NCBI GenBank assembly: GCA_028673005.1
Contig: CM054113.1
Coordinates: 39,002,117-39,066,116 of the forward strand
Direction of reading: 5' to 3'
Source: Tanypteryx hageni
Taxonomy: Eukaryota; Arthropoda; Insecta; Odonata; Petaluridae
Length of the DNA: 64,000 bases
Shown: positions 48,603-61,370 of the stretch, one piece after another
How the letters are laid out: each line of letters opens with the position of its first letter
Position numbering within the stretch: position 1 is the stretch's first letter
Translations under genes and position numbers: made by a program
Notes under the pieces: model-generated
Database searches by the model: none
What the model was told of the DNA's origin: nothing
The model's input: the letters and a program-made list of their open reading frames with translations, nothing else

Positions 48603-49139
48603 GTGTGAACAATTTTTGAACTACCTTATACACCAAAAAAATATTAATAAATAAATACTAGTGATAGTACACACACACACACACACACAGGAACACCTAC
48701 CTTACCCCTAATGAACAATGACTCTGGTCCGATCACCAATGACACACACCTTTCCCTTTGTTCTCAAAACCAACTGGCAACTGATCCCACCAATCACAAC
48801 ACATCCCCGGCACCTATATAAATTCTGCATCCAGTCTACCGGTCATTCCGTAATTTTCCTACTGACAATGACATCGTTGATGTTGAAATGCTCATTTAGG
48901 GTTATAAATAAATACTGGTGTAGTTGTCTGATTTTCTGTGTTTGTGTGTGTGCGTGAGTCCCTGACATGGAATCTCTTTCCCGCAAACTCGCACACATAA
49001 TACCTAGGTCCCTGGAGAGAATTAATTTTCCATAAACCGGGTAGGTGTGCCTGTGTGTGTATGTGCACTATCACCAGTGTTTATTTATTAATGTATTTTT
49101 TTAGTGTATAAGGTGATTAAAAAATTTTTCACTTCACAC
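48603..49139. mobile_element. Element with about 100-bp imperfect terminal inverted repeats
   Basis: The left arm 48603-48705 and right arm 49041-49139 are reverse complements over about 100 bp. Both read, in the same orientation, 'accttatacac.aaaaaaat', 'attaataaataaa.act', 'ggtgatagt' (left agtgatagt), a CA microsatellite, and 'caggaacacctac' / 'caggcacacctac'. The left (AC)n is about 20 bp (48671-48690). The interior of about 335 bp is non-coding. Long-TIR foldback-type MITE; superfamily unknown and TSD not resolved. Confidence 0.7.
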
Positions 49140-49261
49140 CAAAGGCTAGCTCGCATATTTAGTTTTACATCCTTAAATGTCACTATTTCTAACTTAAACT
49201 TAATTTGTGGCTTTCTTGCAATATTGTATATTATTCCTTTCATTTTAAAATTATTAGTCTA

Positions 49262-49800
49262 AAGCCGGTTACACGCTATCATTTTTCCCATAATTTTTCT
49301 TGTACAAGAAAACTGATGTAAAAGCTTACAAGAAAACTGATGTAAAAGCTGTCATTTTTAAATGAAGGTGTGTACGCTTTAAACACGTTGTGTGCATGCA
49401 CAACAAAAATGATGGAATAGAGCCCGTCCTATTTTTCGTCATTTAAAAATGACAAGAATTCATAAATTGCCTTACAAAATTCAGGAATGACAGTACTAAT
49501 TGTGCTTGTAGAGATTCTATAAGAGAACCGCAAACTATAAAAAGTCTCCCCGTACCAATTGTACGTATATTAACTAATAATACAAAAATTCAAATTAATT
49601 ACCTTATTTCTGCGGATATATTCTCCCGTAGTGTTTTGCAGGCTAATTTTATTCTGAACTAGTACCAAAAGTTTATCAAATGTCGATGAATCCATCCCTA
49701 GGTAGTTTTTATAAGTTTCCATGTCTTCTTCGCGCAATTCATAGTGAACCAAGTCATGAATGCTGTGCCCTTCATCACGACGAAGAATCCATGGCTTTGT
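49262..49800 (-). pseudogene. PIF/Harbinger transposase N-terminal relic
   Basis: The minus strand from about 49800 reads KPWILRRDEGHSIHDLVHYE, LREEDMETYKNYLGMDSSTF and DKLLVLVQNKISLQNTT (to about 49610). This is the N-terminal region of HARBI1/ALP1-like transposases, with the ELR.ED...Y.NYL.M...TF..LL pattern and the I...T motif. The catalytic DDE part is absent. At 49262-49290, 'agccggttacacgctatc' resembles a Harbinger terminus; the opposite end was not found. A 25-bp direct duplication ('acaagaaaactgatgtaaaa' twice) lies at 49303-49352. Confidence 0.7.
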
Positions 49801-50038
49801 CCATCATCAATTTTTCCATCTTCACCTTCACTGTGTTATAAGTTTATTAGCTAGCAAGGGGACCTTACGACATGTTTGTCGCCGATTTGGTTGAAACTTT
49901 GTGTGCATGAGCACCCTCTTAGTGATGAAAAATGCCAAAGCAAAAAGATTCCCAAGCATTCGTGAGATATTTGCAATGAAATTTAGCGAGCGTTCTAGCG
50001 TTCGAATATATTCCATACTATGAGGCCGTGTATCAAGG

Positions 50039-50115
50039 TCTGCCGGTGGCCTAGGTGACTAAATCCTAGATTGCTGAAGCTTGGAGTGCCAGTTCTACCC
50101 CAGCACTTGCAATCT
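50039..50115 (+). repeat. Possible tRNA-derived SINE head
   Basis: 'GGTGGCCTAGGTGACTAAAT' resembles an A box and 'CCAGTTCTACCCC' a degenerate B box 45-50 bp downstream, followed by an AT-rich tail. Upstream, 49845-49920 carries 'gccgatttggttgaaacttt'. Weak evidence, with one copy only in the window. Confidence 0.3.
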
Positions 50116-50938
50116 TTTTTTCGATTTTTATTATTTTAAAATTTCTAACGTCGATTTTTGGGTTTTACAATTTGCTGAAAGTTTATTTGATTTATAATTA
50201 CATTTTCAGTAATTATGCAAAGCGAAAAAAAAATTCTCACAAAGTTAAAAAAGAATTTAATTTGAATCACTAACAAAAATTAAAAGGTAATAACTGCTCA
50301 TGGTACGATTATTAAACATATTCAACTCTTTACTTTTACAAGAAACTAATGTTTCATTCCAAATTATGACTGTGTAGATTTACTATGCTGCAGATGCTGA
50401 AGTCCCTATTCATTGATTCATCACCAATTTAAGGGCGCCAGTATTTCGTGATATGATCTGGTACGCGTGGTTTGCTTCGAAACTGACTAACGATAGGCGA
50501 GTTTTCAAAATTGTGAATGTGTGTTTTTCAGCAAACTCTGTTAAAACTGCGCCTGTCAATCGATTTGCTTAATAACGTGTGGGTGGTGTAAGCTAGATCT
50601 TTGCTTTTTCATGTTTCTATGATAACTACCATCTGAAACAGTTAATTAGTCTAGTAATTCTTTTATTAACAGTGAATTGTTTTCTGCAAATATTTTAGTT
50701 GTATCTTTTAGCAAAGCACAATAAATGATTATTTTCATTTTATAATGATTTTCATCATTATTAACATACAGGAGGGAGTGTTCTCCATTTAAAAAAAGCA
50801 TACGGTAATATGATGGAATTATAACTGAAAAGAGAAACCTTTACAAATTACATTTAATCACAACAGGACTTATGACCAAGTTTTGTTTTTTTTTTTAATT
50901 GAACTGTGGATAATAAAAGCTATTTTCTTTAGTTTTTA

Positions 50939-51176
50939 GCCTACTTTCCAGAATGGAAATAGGCTTATAGTTTTGTTGTTGTGCCTGTCTGCCCGTCTGT
51001 CTGTCCATCTCCCCCTATTAACTTTTGAACCAATAGACCAATTTTCATGTATTTTGATGTATTTTATAATGCTAATTTATGAAATTTGGGAACACAAAGA
51101 GCTACATATCCGCAATGACTTGAAAGCTAGTAAAGCCAATATAAGTATTAAATAAATGATTAAATGGAAAGTAGGC
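50939..51176 (+). mobile_element. Small HINE-like element with 12-bp terminal inverted repeats
   Basis: GCCTACTTTCCA at 50939-50950 and its exact reverse complement at 51165-51176 delimit 238 bp. The left end is itself a hairpin (GCCTACTTTCCA-GAA-TGGAAATAGGC, one mismatch), followed by 'gtctgcccgtctgtctgtcc' and 'cttttgaaccaatagaccaa', then 'ttttgatgtattttataatg'. The order hairpin, GTCY repeat, conserved block is that of DINE-1. It lies in rl intron 4. Confidence 0.7.
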
Positions 51177-51890
51177 ATCATAAGTTCTGTTTGGATCATC
51201 TTGTTTAATATAAAATGCTCTATTAAGGCTTAATAATTTGTGCTTAATCATAATTATATCATTATTTTTTATTGGGTTGTGTATTTTAGTCAAGAATGTG
51301 TTACATCTTAATGTTATAAGCACCAGTTTATATGTATTTAATGCTCATGCAGTATGGAGTTAAATGGGAGTATTTATAAATTGAAGTGAATCAGAAATTT
51401 TCAACCAAGACAAGTGGTTGCCTGGTACTGGTCTTTCATGTTTGAGGTGGATCACCGTCTATTATAAACGCATAGGTTCAGTTTCAGGAGTGTTTATTTT
51501 TCCATTTTATCAATTTGGGATTAACTGCTGGTTTTTTTTATTTTAATTTTCAAATAGATTATAATTTGGATATGAAGTAGGTGTTTGAATTTGTGTCAGG
51601 ATGGGAGACCAAGTTTACATATATTGATTAAATACATCTTAAATTAGGCCAAAAATTAATTTCGATTGCCATAGTTGTGTCTTCACATTATTGCTGAAGC
51701 TTTCCAACTGAAACGTCTTTTCTGCCTACTATCAATGAACTGAGATTTGTATAGATTCTATATATTGGATTCCTTTGTAATAATCTAACAATAGTTTTAA
51801 AACAGGTAATTCAGTAGATAAGTTTGATTAACTTGGTATACCACAAACTAATTTAAGATTACTTTATACTTTATTTATTACTTTATTTAA

Positions 51891-52744
51891 CCACTTGACT
51901 GGCAAAGTGTTTTGCTCAAAAGTGCATTCCATTTGGGGAGCAATATTATGAAATCAGTTGCTTTTGTATGAATTTTTATAAATTAGTCTATTTTACACAT
52001 TTAGAATAAATTAATTTCTCGACATTTAAAAAATGCATTTGTTTATTCATATTGAAATTGTTAAAAAAAAATTAAAGTGTAAATGGTAGAAAACCCTCGA
52101 GCATTCAAAGAAATCGATTTGTTTAAATGATTACATTTATAAAAATGCATTAAACTATTTATTTATTCACATTGAAATTGTTTAAATAAATATTGTCATT
52201 GTCCTCGCTGAGATCGCTATCGCTTTCTTCTAAAATATCACAAAAATTTTCCTCAGGATATTTCAAGCATTTACTATTTGAAGCCATTTTATCATTTAAA
52301 ATTTTGCAGGCTTTGCTCACTACTAAACACTCTGCTTCTCGATACACATACTTTGCTATTCGAAAGTATACTGACCTTTTTCTGAAAACCATGCATCTCA
52401 AAAAATGTTTCTGCAAGAGAAAAGGGAAATATTTATTAGCCTCAGTGAACTAAGAAACATCAAAGAGGAAATGTGAAAACACATCTGTTTGTGAAATTTT
52501 GCACAAAAGTGCAGAAAGGATTTTATGACAGATAGCTTGGTGCACATATGCATCCCCTCACAATAGAAGCATGGTTTTATGAGAATGTCTCCTTCTTGAC
52601 CAAACGGGTGTAAATACCATCTGTTTTCTTGATACTGAAAGGACCAAGGAAAATGAAGGTCATGACAAAATAGACCATCATGCCCATTGGGAATAGCGAG
52701 AAAAAAATCGATGATGTCTATAATCGTCACACCGAGTCAAATGG
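51891..52744 (-). mobile_element. TTAA-flanked piggyBac-like non-autonomous element
   Basis: TTAA lies at 51887-51890 and 52745-52748. The left end is CCACTTGACTGGC; the right in reverse complement is CCATTTGACTCGG. A minus-strand frame (52416-52159) ends with an acidic segment, FCDILEESDSDLSEDNDNIY, of uncertain origin. A 35-bp segment 'tttattca.attgaaattgtt' occurs at about 52035 and 52155. Assignment rests on the TTAA target and short matching termini; no transposase motif was recognised. Confidence 0.5.
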
Positions 52745-55589
52745 TTAATGAAAAGGAATAATTTTTAAGGTAATAGTTTATATTTCATTAGTTTTTTTTT
52801 ACAAAATTCTTTTATTAATGAAGAGGTGTATGTTTAGAAACATCACTAATTATGTGCATATGTTTTTTGACAAAGGAATAATTATTGAAACTTCTTTTAA
52901 TCATATTTTGCTGCATGAAATATGATGATTTATATCATTTATTGCTGTTTTGTCAGCATGTTGCAGTTATGATTAATGTTCCATAAAAATTCACAAGACT
53001 ACAAATTTTTCATTGCTGATATTATTGTTAGCTACTTTTTTGGACAAATGATGAAGCCCATTTCTTTGTTAAATGACTTTTCTTGAATACTATGTTATGA
53101 GTTAAAATTTTACATACTTTTGTTAGTTGAAATTACTTGATTAATCAATCTCGGAAGGAAAACCCTATTTGTATGTGTATCTTTATGTTTATATAGTAAC
53201 AAAACTTATTGGTTGAATATCAATTTATCATTCTTTTATCAACATTTATAAGTTTACTGAGTTCTTGTAAGGGAAACTTTTGCTTGTTCTTGTGAAACAG
53301 AATATGTACTTATGTTAGTTACGCTAACTATTCAATCCTGTGGTAATTTTATGTAGCCATTCTCTTTTCTTAGACATTAATTCTCCAGGCTATATTGAAA
53401 CCAATAATCCTTTTATCAAAGTAATTTAAACTATTATTATTACCAAGGAAATTTTTATTTTACATGTTCTTTGTCCTTTTACCAAATTAGCAATCTTTTT
53501 ATGCAAGTTTAAATTTTACATTACCTGCACATTAATTCTGTGCATTATACAAAAAGGAGCATGAAATTGATTAAAGAATAAACTAGGCGATTCAACTATA
53601 TCCCATCTGGTGATATGCTGGGAAATAACATAAACAATAATATAAGTTTGATGAAGAGAATCCAAATGGATAAAAATGTTTCATATTAATATCGTAAAAG
53701 TAAACATCTTGATTTTTATTTATCTTAATGCTTCCAGTATAATTTTACACAAATATTAATCAGTATAACACAAAAAAATATCTTCAGCCTCTTTTTTATT
53801 TTGCCATATTGCTGTTCTTAACACAGTTGTCTTTAGACAAAGACAAGAAGCATCTTTGTTTTGAAAATATTAATATATAGGGAAAAACTCAAATATCACC
53901 CAAAAATGATTTCCTTTTCTATGTTATCTCTCTCATTTTATACTTTTTGTTAAAATTTTCACATTTGTGCCCAAAAAATACAATACAATGAACCCTGATG
54001 AAGCAAAAACTTAAAGTTGTGAAAGGTGACGCCATGAGAAAATTATATGGATTACATTAAAGTCGGGTGTTGATGTACTTGTTATGGCTGTTATTTGTCC
54101 ATTGCTTCATTGCATGAATTTGTAGTGATGTATAGCTTCAAAATAAAATTTTCTTAAGCTGGCTTTTGCATTGTTTTTCTCTAATTGAATAAATATTTCC
54201 ATTAGCTATTTGAAATTGTCATGTATTACATTTACTAGCATACTTATTTGGATTTACAATTAAATATTTTGTGAGCTTGAATGGAATTATTTTGGTTTCA
54301 TGGCAGTAATTTATCAGAATATTGAAATAATTTTGATTGCACTGAAATTTCTATGACCTAACTTAGTCCCATTTTCCATGTAATTGTTCTTTAAAGTTTT
54401 GCTTTAATGTTTTTTCCAAAAATCAATTTTCCTCTCCATATTTCTCTCACTTTTCACCACTAAGGATGCCAACTCATTAGGTTGCCACCTGTGTTTTTAA
54501 GGTTTCCCTTTAGATAACGTCTTTCTTCATTAGAATGAACATTCATAAACAGAATGGTACTTTTATCCTATTCAGAGTTGAAATCTCTGCAATGTATTTA
54601 ATAACTATATACATCCTCATAATTTTTCAATATAGATTGATCAGTATGGTTGCTGTTAAGAGTTATAAAGCAGTTTACTTTGCTTATGAAAAATAAATAT
54701 TTGATCCAATAGCACTCATTTTCAATAATGCTGTGGTATAATGCCCCTATTTTTATATATCTTAAATGGTATACAATAACAGTTTTCTGAAAGCACTTCA
54801 GTGATAGCATACATGAAATAATATCTTAGCAGTTGGAGGTAAACAAATATTCCCATGTCTTATACGTTTTGGATATGCTAATCACTTTTACTGAAATTAG
54901 CCTATCTTGGTAGCCTATTTTCTCATTATAACAAAAATATATATTTAATGTTGGCAATGCTATTTTCCTCTAATAGACAGTATAATGCTCGTATAGTCCC
55001 TTTTATTTTGGTATACAAGGAATGATATAAAATCCTCTTAACTATTACAATCTCTCATCTTCAGTAATAGAATACATTGTTTGCAGAGTTAACTATTTTT
55101 CTTGAGGCACTGAGTTTCATGCGTCACTTTCTTATATACATTGTTTTGGTCCTTGTTCTCTTTATGCTCATCTACCTCATTCTTCTTTACACTCATGTCA
55201 ATTTTCTAATTTTTTGTCTTCCATTGATTTCGCCTCATCAAATTCTATTTGCTCTCAAAACAATCTTCATATATTTATATCTCAAGAAATTAGTAGGATG
55301 TACAGTGCAAGGTGTAAAAAATTTATAAATATATAAATTTATAAGCAAAGCTATTCATCTTTTATTTGAAAACACCTTTCCATAACCTTCGCAGGACAGT
55401 GATTTTTACAGTGATTTTAGTCACAGCTGTGAACACAACCTGTGTCAAATTGAGTTTATTTTGTTCATCTTTATGACCCTGAAGTTTTCTGCTTCAAGGT
55501 AACTATACACATCTTTAAAATACTCTTGAATTTAGACAATTTCTTATTGCACACAAATTTCCAATCATAATCCGCAGAAGTGAAATCAG

Positions 55590-55890
55590 ATTGAACTTAG
55601 AGTTGAGGGCACGCGTCTCTGCAAGGAGAAATTTGTTAAGTGATGTGTGGCAGGTGGCAACCTGATGGGCTCTACCTCCTTGTGTGGACAGTGGAGATAG
55701 AAAGAAATGCATCGTGGATGGGTGATGTGGCCTCTCCGTACCGTCTTTGCAGGCGGCCCAGGCCAATCGGCCGAACGTAGCCTCCACAGAACCCACGGGC
55801 ACCGTGCCCTTTGCTCTTCCACCATCCCGACCCCAAGGCTTACGTTGTTGCCTCCTCAGTGTGAGTTGGGAGACTTATATTTTCGCTGTT
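55590..55890. other. GC/CpG-rich island inside the AT-rich intron
   Basis: About 300 bp with many CpG, in contrast to flanks with nearly none (for example none in 56101-56340). Open frames on both strands, but no family motif or clear splice signals. Could be a recently inserted fragment or an intronic regulatory segment. Confidence 0.4.
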
Positions 55891-56389
55891 CAGGTTACCG
55901 GATTTAGGGGTGTTCGCTCTTATGCGTTGTCATCTTTTTTTTTGACGATTCATATGGTTAGGTTCTATAAAATTTAAAGTAATTATTTTCTACTTTTTCT
56001 GATTCATCTAATTACAAAATTTTTATTAACATTAATATCCTTAAGTTGTTGGTAGACTTTGTGATTGTGGAAGGTAGAAATACAATAACTACAAATAAAT
56101 TTGTATTCTGTTAATAGATTGCTCAGATTGCACTTGATTCTTTTTAATAGATTTATAAACAGAAAACATATTGAATTCTGGGTAGTTTTAATCTATTGGG
56201 TTTTTTAATAAATTTAAGTGCCATGCAATATCTCAAAATTCCTTGAGTAAGATCTTCAGACTTGTTTAAAAATGTTTGGATGATGATATTTTTGCATCAC
56301 AAGAATGTTTTTACACATTTCAACTACTAAAAGAATTTTGGCACATGGGCAAAGCTTCTTGAATGGGCAGAATCCCTAAATCCGGCCTG
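55891..56389. mobile_element. Candidate MITE with CAGG...CCGGATTTAGGG ends
   Basis: The left end is CAGGTTACCGGATTTAGGGG; the right in reverse complement is CAGGCCGGATTTAGGG. They match after a 2-bp gap. Ends starting CAGG..CCGGATTTAGG are common in hAT-type MITEs. The flanking 8-mers do not match convincingly, so the class is uncertain. Confidence 0.4.
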
Positions 56390-57706
56390 AAATGTTCCAT
56401 GTGTCAGCTGTTAACAGTATTGTTTCCGGGAATGCAAGCACTATGGAAAATGTTGCTCTTCTTAAAATCAATGTTTCACACTCATTTGTCTTGATGTTAA
56501 CTGGATATATTTCATATAATAATAAGTAATCTTGTCTAGCCTCAGAAGTTGTGAGGCATTCCCGGAAAATGTTTGTGATAAAATGGTGGTACAAATAATT
56601 GTGCTATAGTCTTTTATACTTTCTAAAACAGGTGTTTTCATCAATTTTAAAATTTCATAATTGTTTTGTTTGAGCATTTGATGACCAAAATTAAAAACCT
56701 GATTACAACTTCACTCAAGTAAGTTTTAGCACAATTAGTAAATCTTAATTTAAATTGATGCTTAATAAAAATGTTATTAGTTTGTTTTGAAAGTAGGAAA
56801 AATTCTAGCTTTACACTTTAGTACCATTTGTATTCTTGATAAAGTTTACAATCAAAGCATATGAGTAATGTTTCTCTGTAGTGCTTATGGACTTGCAATA
56901 TTTTCATTATTGCCTTATGTTTTGTTCCCCAATTACTTTTTCATGCTATTGTTATAAATATGCAATGCTAACATGCAATAAGGATTGCTGCTTATTGAAT
57001 GTAATGACCTTGGGGATAACAATTTAAGCGTAAATATCACCTTTAAAGTTTTATTTGGTTTCCTTTTTTTGATGTGTACTTTATTTTAGGTTATATTGAT
57101 ATAAACAAACTTAATTTGATTGGAGAAAGTGCAGCTGTGCCATACATTGATTCATTTAAATTGGAAAGTCGCTCACTGATTTTCTGGAGTCATATTTGTT
57201 TACATACATGTTGATTTATCTATGTAAATATTTTTATATTTTATCATCATTTTGGTTAATATGATTATAGTTTTTTGCTAAAATTTGTGGTTTTTGTTTA
57301 AATGTTATTTTAGTAGCAATTCCATCATTGACAGAATAAAGCGATCTGAAGATCCTATGCAGTCAGGCATAAGCTGTACTGGTGGGAATTTTTTCCCACC
57401 TTTATCAAAAACTTTGGTTTTTTCTTTTATTTAGTCCTGCAAAGTTAAAATTTAATGGGATTATTTAATTCACAGTCAACAGATTAATTTTTCAAGATTC
57501 ATATTTTATACAGATATCCCCAGGAAATGTTTGGTAAAATATTGTCTTCATAAATTGCATTTTAAAATACTATATTATTAGAATAGACTTTTGAATGTTT
57601 TTTTGAGCAATTCATTGGCCATGTTTATTTATGGTATTTGATTATTGTGCACAAAAAATTAGTAGACCATTCATTTATTGCCTTTTTTATCAGAGTATTT
57701 TCTTGA

Positions 57707-57889
<183 letters not shown>

Positions 57890-58289
57890 TGAACTTTGTA
57901 TGAGCATAATTTTTTGCCTATTTGCTGCAAATATTGTACCATTGATTTCTTCATTGTTAAGTTCTAGCCCAAATAAAGTAGAAACTCATTAAAATATTTC
58001 ATTTCTCTGAAGATGTTGTTACACCCCACATAAAACTTTGTCCCACTCCCAAAAAAATGCATCAAAACTAAGCATCACCAAGTATTCACACTACAAGATA
58101 TTACTTCAATTTATACTGTGTACCTTGTGTATTATAAAAAAATTGTAAAAACTTAAAACTAAATTTCCATTTCTTAGCAATGACCTGCCATTCAGCTGCT
58201 ACATTTCTTGTATTTATTACTGATGAGCATTTATTTTATTTTTAATTTTTTCCTCTTTTTCTAAATTATTTTGTCTTATCATTATTTAG

Positions 58290-58457
58290 GGCTATACCAA
58301 GTCTATTGACATTTGGTCGGTTGGATGCATCCTTGCAGAAATGCTTTCCAATCGCCCAATTTTCCCAGGAAAGCACTACCTGGATCAACTTAATCACATC
58401 TTAGGTGTTTTGGGCTCTCCGACACAAGAAGATCTTGAATGTATAATCAATGAAAAG
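58290..58457 (+). CDS. rl: ERK MAP kinase, exon for the upper C-lobe
   Basis: Encodes 56 residues: [69 protein letters not shown] is the conserved helix F with its structural aspartate. [20 protein letters not shown] is the start of the CMGC/MAPK insert region. The acceptor is tcattatttag (ends 58289) and the donor gtaaaa at 58458. The upstream intron is short (412 bp). Phase 0. Confidence 0.98.
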
Positions 58458-58511
58458 GTAAAATTGAGTGATTGAACTATATTTATGAAATGCAAATCCA
58501 CTTAAATTTTT

Positions 58512-58645
58512 ACTTTCTCTATGTACGAAGTATTGTTTTCATGAAAAAATCAAATTTGAGATTTCAACGGAAATACATGTTTTAAGGTCCCCTGAACACA
58601 TTTTGACATTTTCTCGATGATGTATGTGTGTCTGTATCTGTAAAT
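58512..58645 (+). mobile_element. Truncated HINE-like copy C
   Basis: The first about 130 bp match the start of copy A (12319 onward): 'actttctctatgtacgaagt', 'attgttttcatgaaaaaatc', 'aaggtcccctgaacacattt', 'tctcgatgatgt', then 'gtgtgtctgtatctgt'. The rest is missing. It lies 55 bp downstream of an rl exon, in intron 6. The hairpin is decayed. Confidence 0.75.
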
Positions 58646-58919
58646 ATTACTATAGACATATAGCTGATATGAAATCACTTTATTTTATATTCCTGAAAAT
58701 TCTTTTACATTGCTTTAAAATTAAAATATGTATATTAAGAAAAATGTTATAAATTTTGAATACTCTCAGTCTCCTTTAATTTTTCCAAAATTTTGTTTTA
58801 TCACTTATAATTAACATTGTAATTATTTGACAAAATCTTATTCTAAGTTTGTAAAACACATGTTATTAAATTAGAATATTTTGAACCTAGCTTATCTCCA
58901 CAATTATATTTCAGATATA

Positions 58920-59809
58920 CCGTATTTACCCGAATCCAAGATGACCCTGAATCTAAGACTAGACTGTCAAAACAGAAAAAAGATTTCATTACCTAATTTC
59001 TCACTAAATGTATATGGTGTACATTTTGATTACACATATACAGTTTAGGTAACTAGTTGGTTAATTAATTTAAATGGTTTGTTTCAAATTTTTGTTTGGA
59101 AAAAAAAGAATTTTTTAAATGTATGTCAAATGTAATTAAGGTTTTATTAATTGAATTCTGGATTGTAAGATTGCAATGAAAAATTTCAATAGATACAATT
59201 ATGTTATCACGTGTTTCATTTATTTAAAAACCATCAGTTAAACTTGTAATCATACTTCCTATGGTTCTATGACAACTTGTTGCGCATCAATTTGTCGAAT
59301 AAAAATTTGTCGCACGTCAATACATCGCACGACAAACTCGTCACGCATCAATTCATCTCTTGACAAATCTGTCGCGATACACCATGACTGGTGAATGGCA
59401 GGGGGAGACACTTTTCCACAAATAATTTTTCTTTATATTTCGATAATACCAGAATTATGTGAAACACATTGGATGGTGTATGGCAAGGTGTGACACCCAA
59501 CCAAAAGTGTATCCCCCTGCTGTACACCAGTCATGGTGTCTTGCCTTCCAATTTGTCTTGCGATGAATCTCTCACGACAAGTTTGTCTCGCAACAAAATT
59601 GCCACACGATGAATTTGACATTTGTCTTGCAATGTATTGACGCATGATGAGTTTGTCGTGTGATGAAGTAACGCCCTACGAATTGACGTGCGATCAATTT
59701 ATTACGATGTATTGACGGTATACGACTTTGTACTCTAATTTAGGACGACCCCTGATTTTCACTAGCTGAAATTTGGGAAGAACTTGGTCTTGAATTCGGG
59801 TGAATATGG
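58920..59809. mobile_element. Tc1/mariner- or pogo-type MITE in rl intron 6
   Basis: Flanked by TA (58918-58919 and 59810-59811). The left terminus is CCGTATTTACCCGAATCCAA; the right in reverse complement is CCATATTCACCCGAATTCAA. It is non-coding and has been enlarged by the foldback element at about 59275-59710; without it about 450 bp remain. Confidence 0.8.
59275..59710. repeat. Foldback element built of 'cgacaaattgtcgcacgtcaat'-type subrepeats
   Basis: The inner arms 59379-59415 and 59504-59540 are nearly perfect inverted repeats ('acaccatgactggtg.a', then 'gcaggggga' and 'acactttt'). The outer arms consist of short imperfect subrepeats mixing GACAAAT, TTGTCGC, CACGTCAAT and CGATGAATT in both orientations, so the whole segment can fold back on itself. 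Nested in the MITE at 58920-59809. Confidence 0.75.
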
Positions 59810-59940
59810 TAAATTTACCATATGTACTATTTCTTACTATCCTCCTCAACCATAATCTGCTACTAATTTATTCAAAATTTACTTATTCTATGCTTTGTAC
59901 ATAATATCCTTGTTTTCTCATTTTGTATGACATTTTTTAG

Positions 59941-60129
59941 GCTCGAAGTTACTTGCAGTCTTTGCCCTTCAAACCAAAAGTTCCATGGTCAAGACTTTTT
60001 CCTAATGCAGATGCCAAGGCTCTTGACCTTCTAGATAAAATGCTCACATTCAACCCACATAACCGCATTGTGGTGGAGGATGCCCTTGCTCATCCTTATT
60101 TGGAGCAGTACTATGATCCAGCTGATGAG
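59941..60129 (+). CDS. rl: ERK MAP kinase, exon for the lower C-lobe and common-docking site
   Basis: Encodes 63 residues: [79 protein letters not shown] is part of the MAPK insert. [14 protein letters not shown] is the helix around the conserved Arg of subdomain XI. YYDPADE holds the acidic common-docking residues that bind D-motifs of MEK, phosphatases and substrates. The acceptor is gacattttttag (ends 59940) and the donor gtaatg at 60130. The remaining roughly 30-residue tail that wraps onto the N-lobe should be in one more exon; it was not found before 64000. Confidence 0.97.
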
Positions 60130-61050
60130 GTAATGTTACTGTTATTCAGTAAAACAATTTCATATTGAGTAACTGTTTCAACTACCTGTCAAAATTAAAA
60201 TTATTGGATTAGAACTTCAATATCTGTGATTTTATGCTTAAATGCATAATACAGTTATTTATTTACACTTTTCTAGGGACTTGGGAAAAAAGTGTAAATT
60301 GTGGGAAAGTGCAAATTTAGGGAAAAGGAAAAATTGCTAAACTGATTTTACTTTTAAACTCACTCATTTTTTACAGTAAGACTAACAATAAAATCAGTGT
60401 TAAAAGAGCTAAGTTTATAAAGAGTATATCTTCATTTACTTAACCAGCACACTTTTTTAATAATAATAATATTAAAATATGTGCCGAATTAAAAGGCTAG
60501 TATTTATAGGGTTTCCATTACATTCCCCACATTACATTTGTCTGGAAAATTGTACATAGACGTAGATATATTAACTTCAGGAACATCATTACTTTTTCAA
60601 AGCTTGAATATTGTTTGTTTTTTCTGCCTCTTGGCCATTTTAAAATTCATGTCATAAATTCGTCGGATTCCTCTGTTAACCTGGAATTTGAAAGAATCTT
60701 TTTTCTCAACATGATCAGCATCCTTTTTGTCACCCATTGTTAAAATAACAGATGGGTAAAAACTCGCTAAGGTAGGCACAAAGAATACGCCGACGCACTG
60801 ATAGCTTCAATTCAATGACTAATGAGGAGTTCAGCCGACGGCTGAATTTGGTCTATTCTCACCTCAGATGCTTTTCAAGTACATGGTAACATGTACGCCT
60901 AATGTGTCTACAATGTAACAGGTATTTTGTATCACTTAAACGGACATGTACAATGTACGGTGATTTTTTGAAACACGATTTTACGATCTTTTAAAATCAC
61001 TATAGATATGCAACAAACATAAGAACATGCGCAGATTTCACCCATGCATG

Positions 61051-61114
61051 GAGGGAAAGTTCCTCTGTCACCGAGGGGAAGTTCCTCCGTCACGGAGGGG
61101 AAGTTCCCTCAGTC
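61051..61114 (+). repeat. 22-bp minisatellite, about three units
   Basis: Units gaggggaagttcctccgtca plus cg and variants at 61051, 61073 and 61095. 'ctccgtcacggag' within a unit is palindromic. Confidence 0.85.
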
Positions 61115-61285
61115 ATCTTGACTTCCCCCACCCCACTACTAGCCAGTCTTCCTCCTTAGGTTGTCAGTTCTCACTATTTACAGTTGCTGCCTAGACAAAG
61201 TTTTGCAACTATTTGGCAACAGTGTAGTTAAAAAAGGCCACACCCACTGTACACCCAAAATGTTCTTTTGATCGCGGTAGACCTA

Positions 61286-61370
61286 TAGTGCTCGAATATA
61301 ACATGGAGGCTACTTTTAAAATTTCATTTTTTGGAAAAAACATTGTGTTATATTCGGGACAATACGGTAA
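61286..61370. repeat. Very short palindromic MITE-like segment
   Basis: About 85 bp with ends 'agtgctcgaatataaca' and, in reverse complement, 'attgtcccgaatataaca' preceded by TACCGT. The right terminus resembles those of the CCGTATTT-type elements at 45359 and 58920. Confidence 0.45.

Noticed and set aside
60597..60779. 60-codon minus-strand frame with a Lys-rich C-terminus
   Set aside because: Too short, no motif, inside an intron. It could be a relic but nothing supports it.
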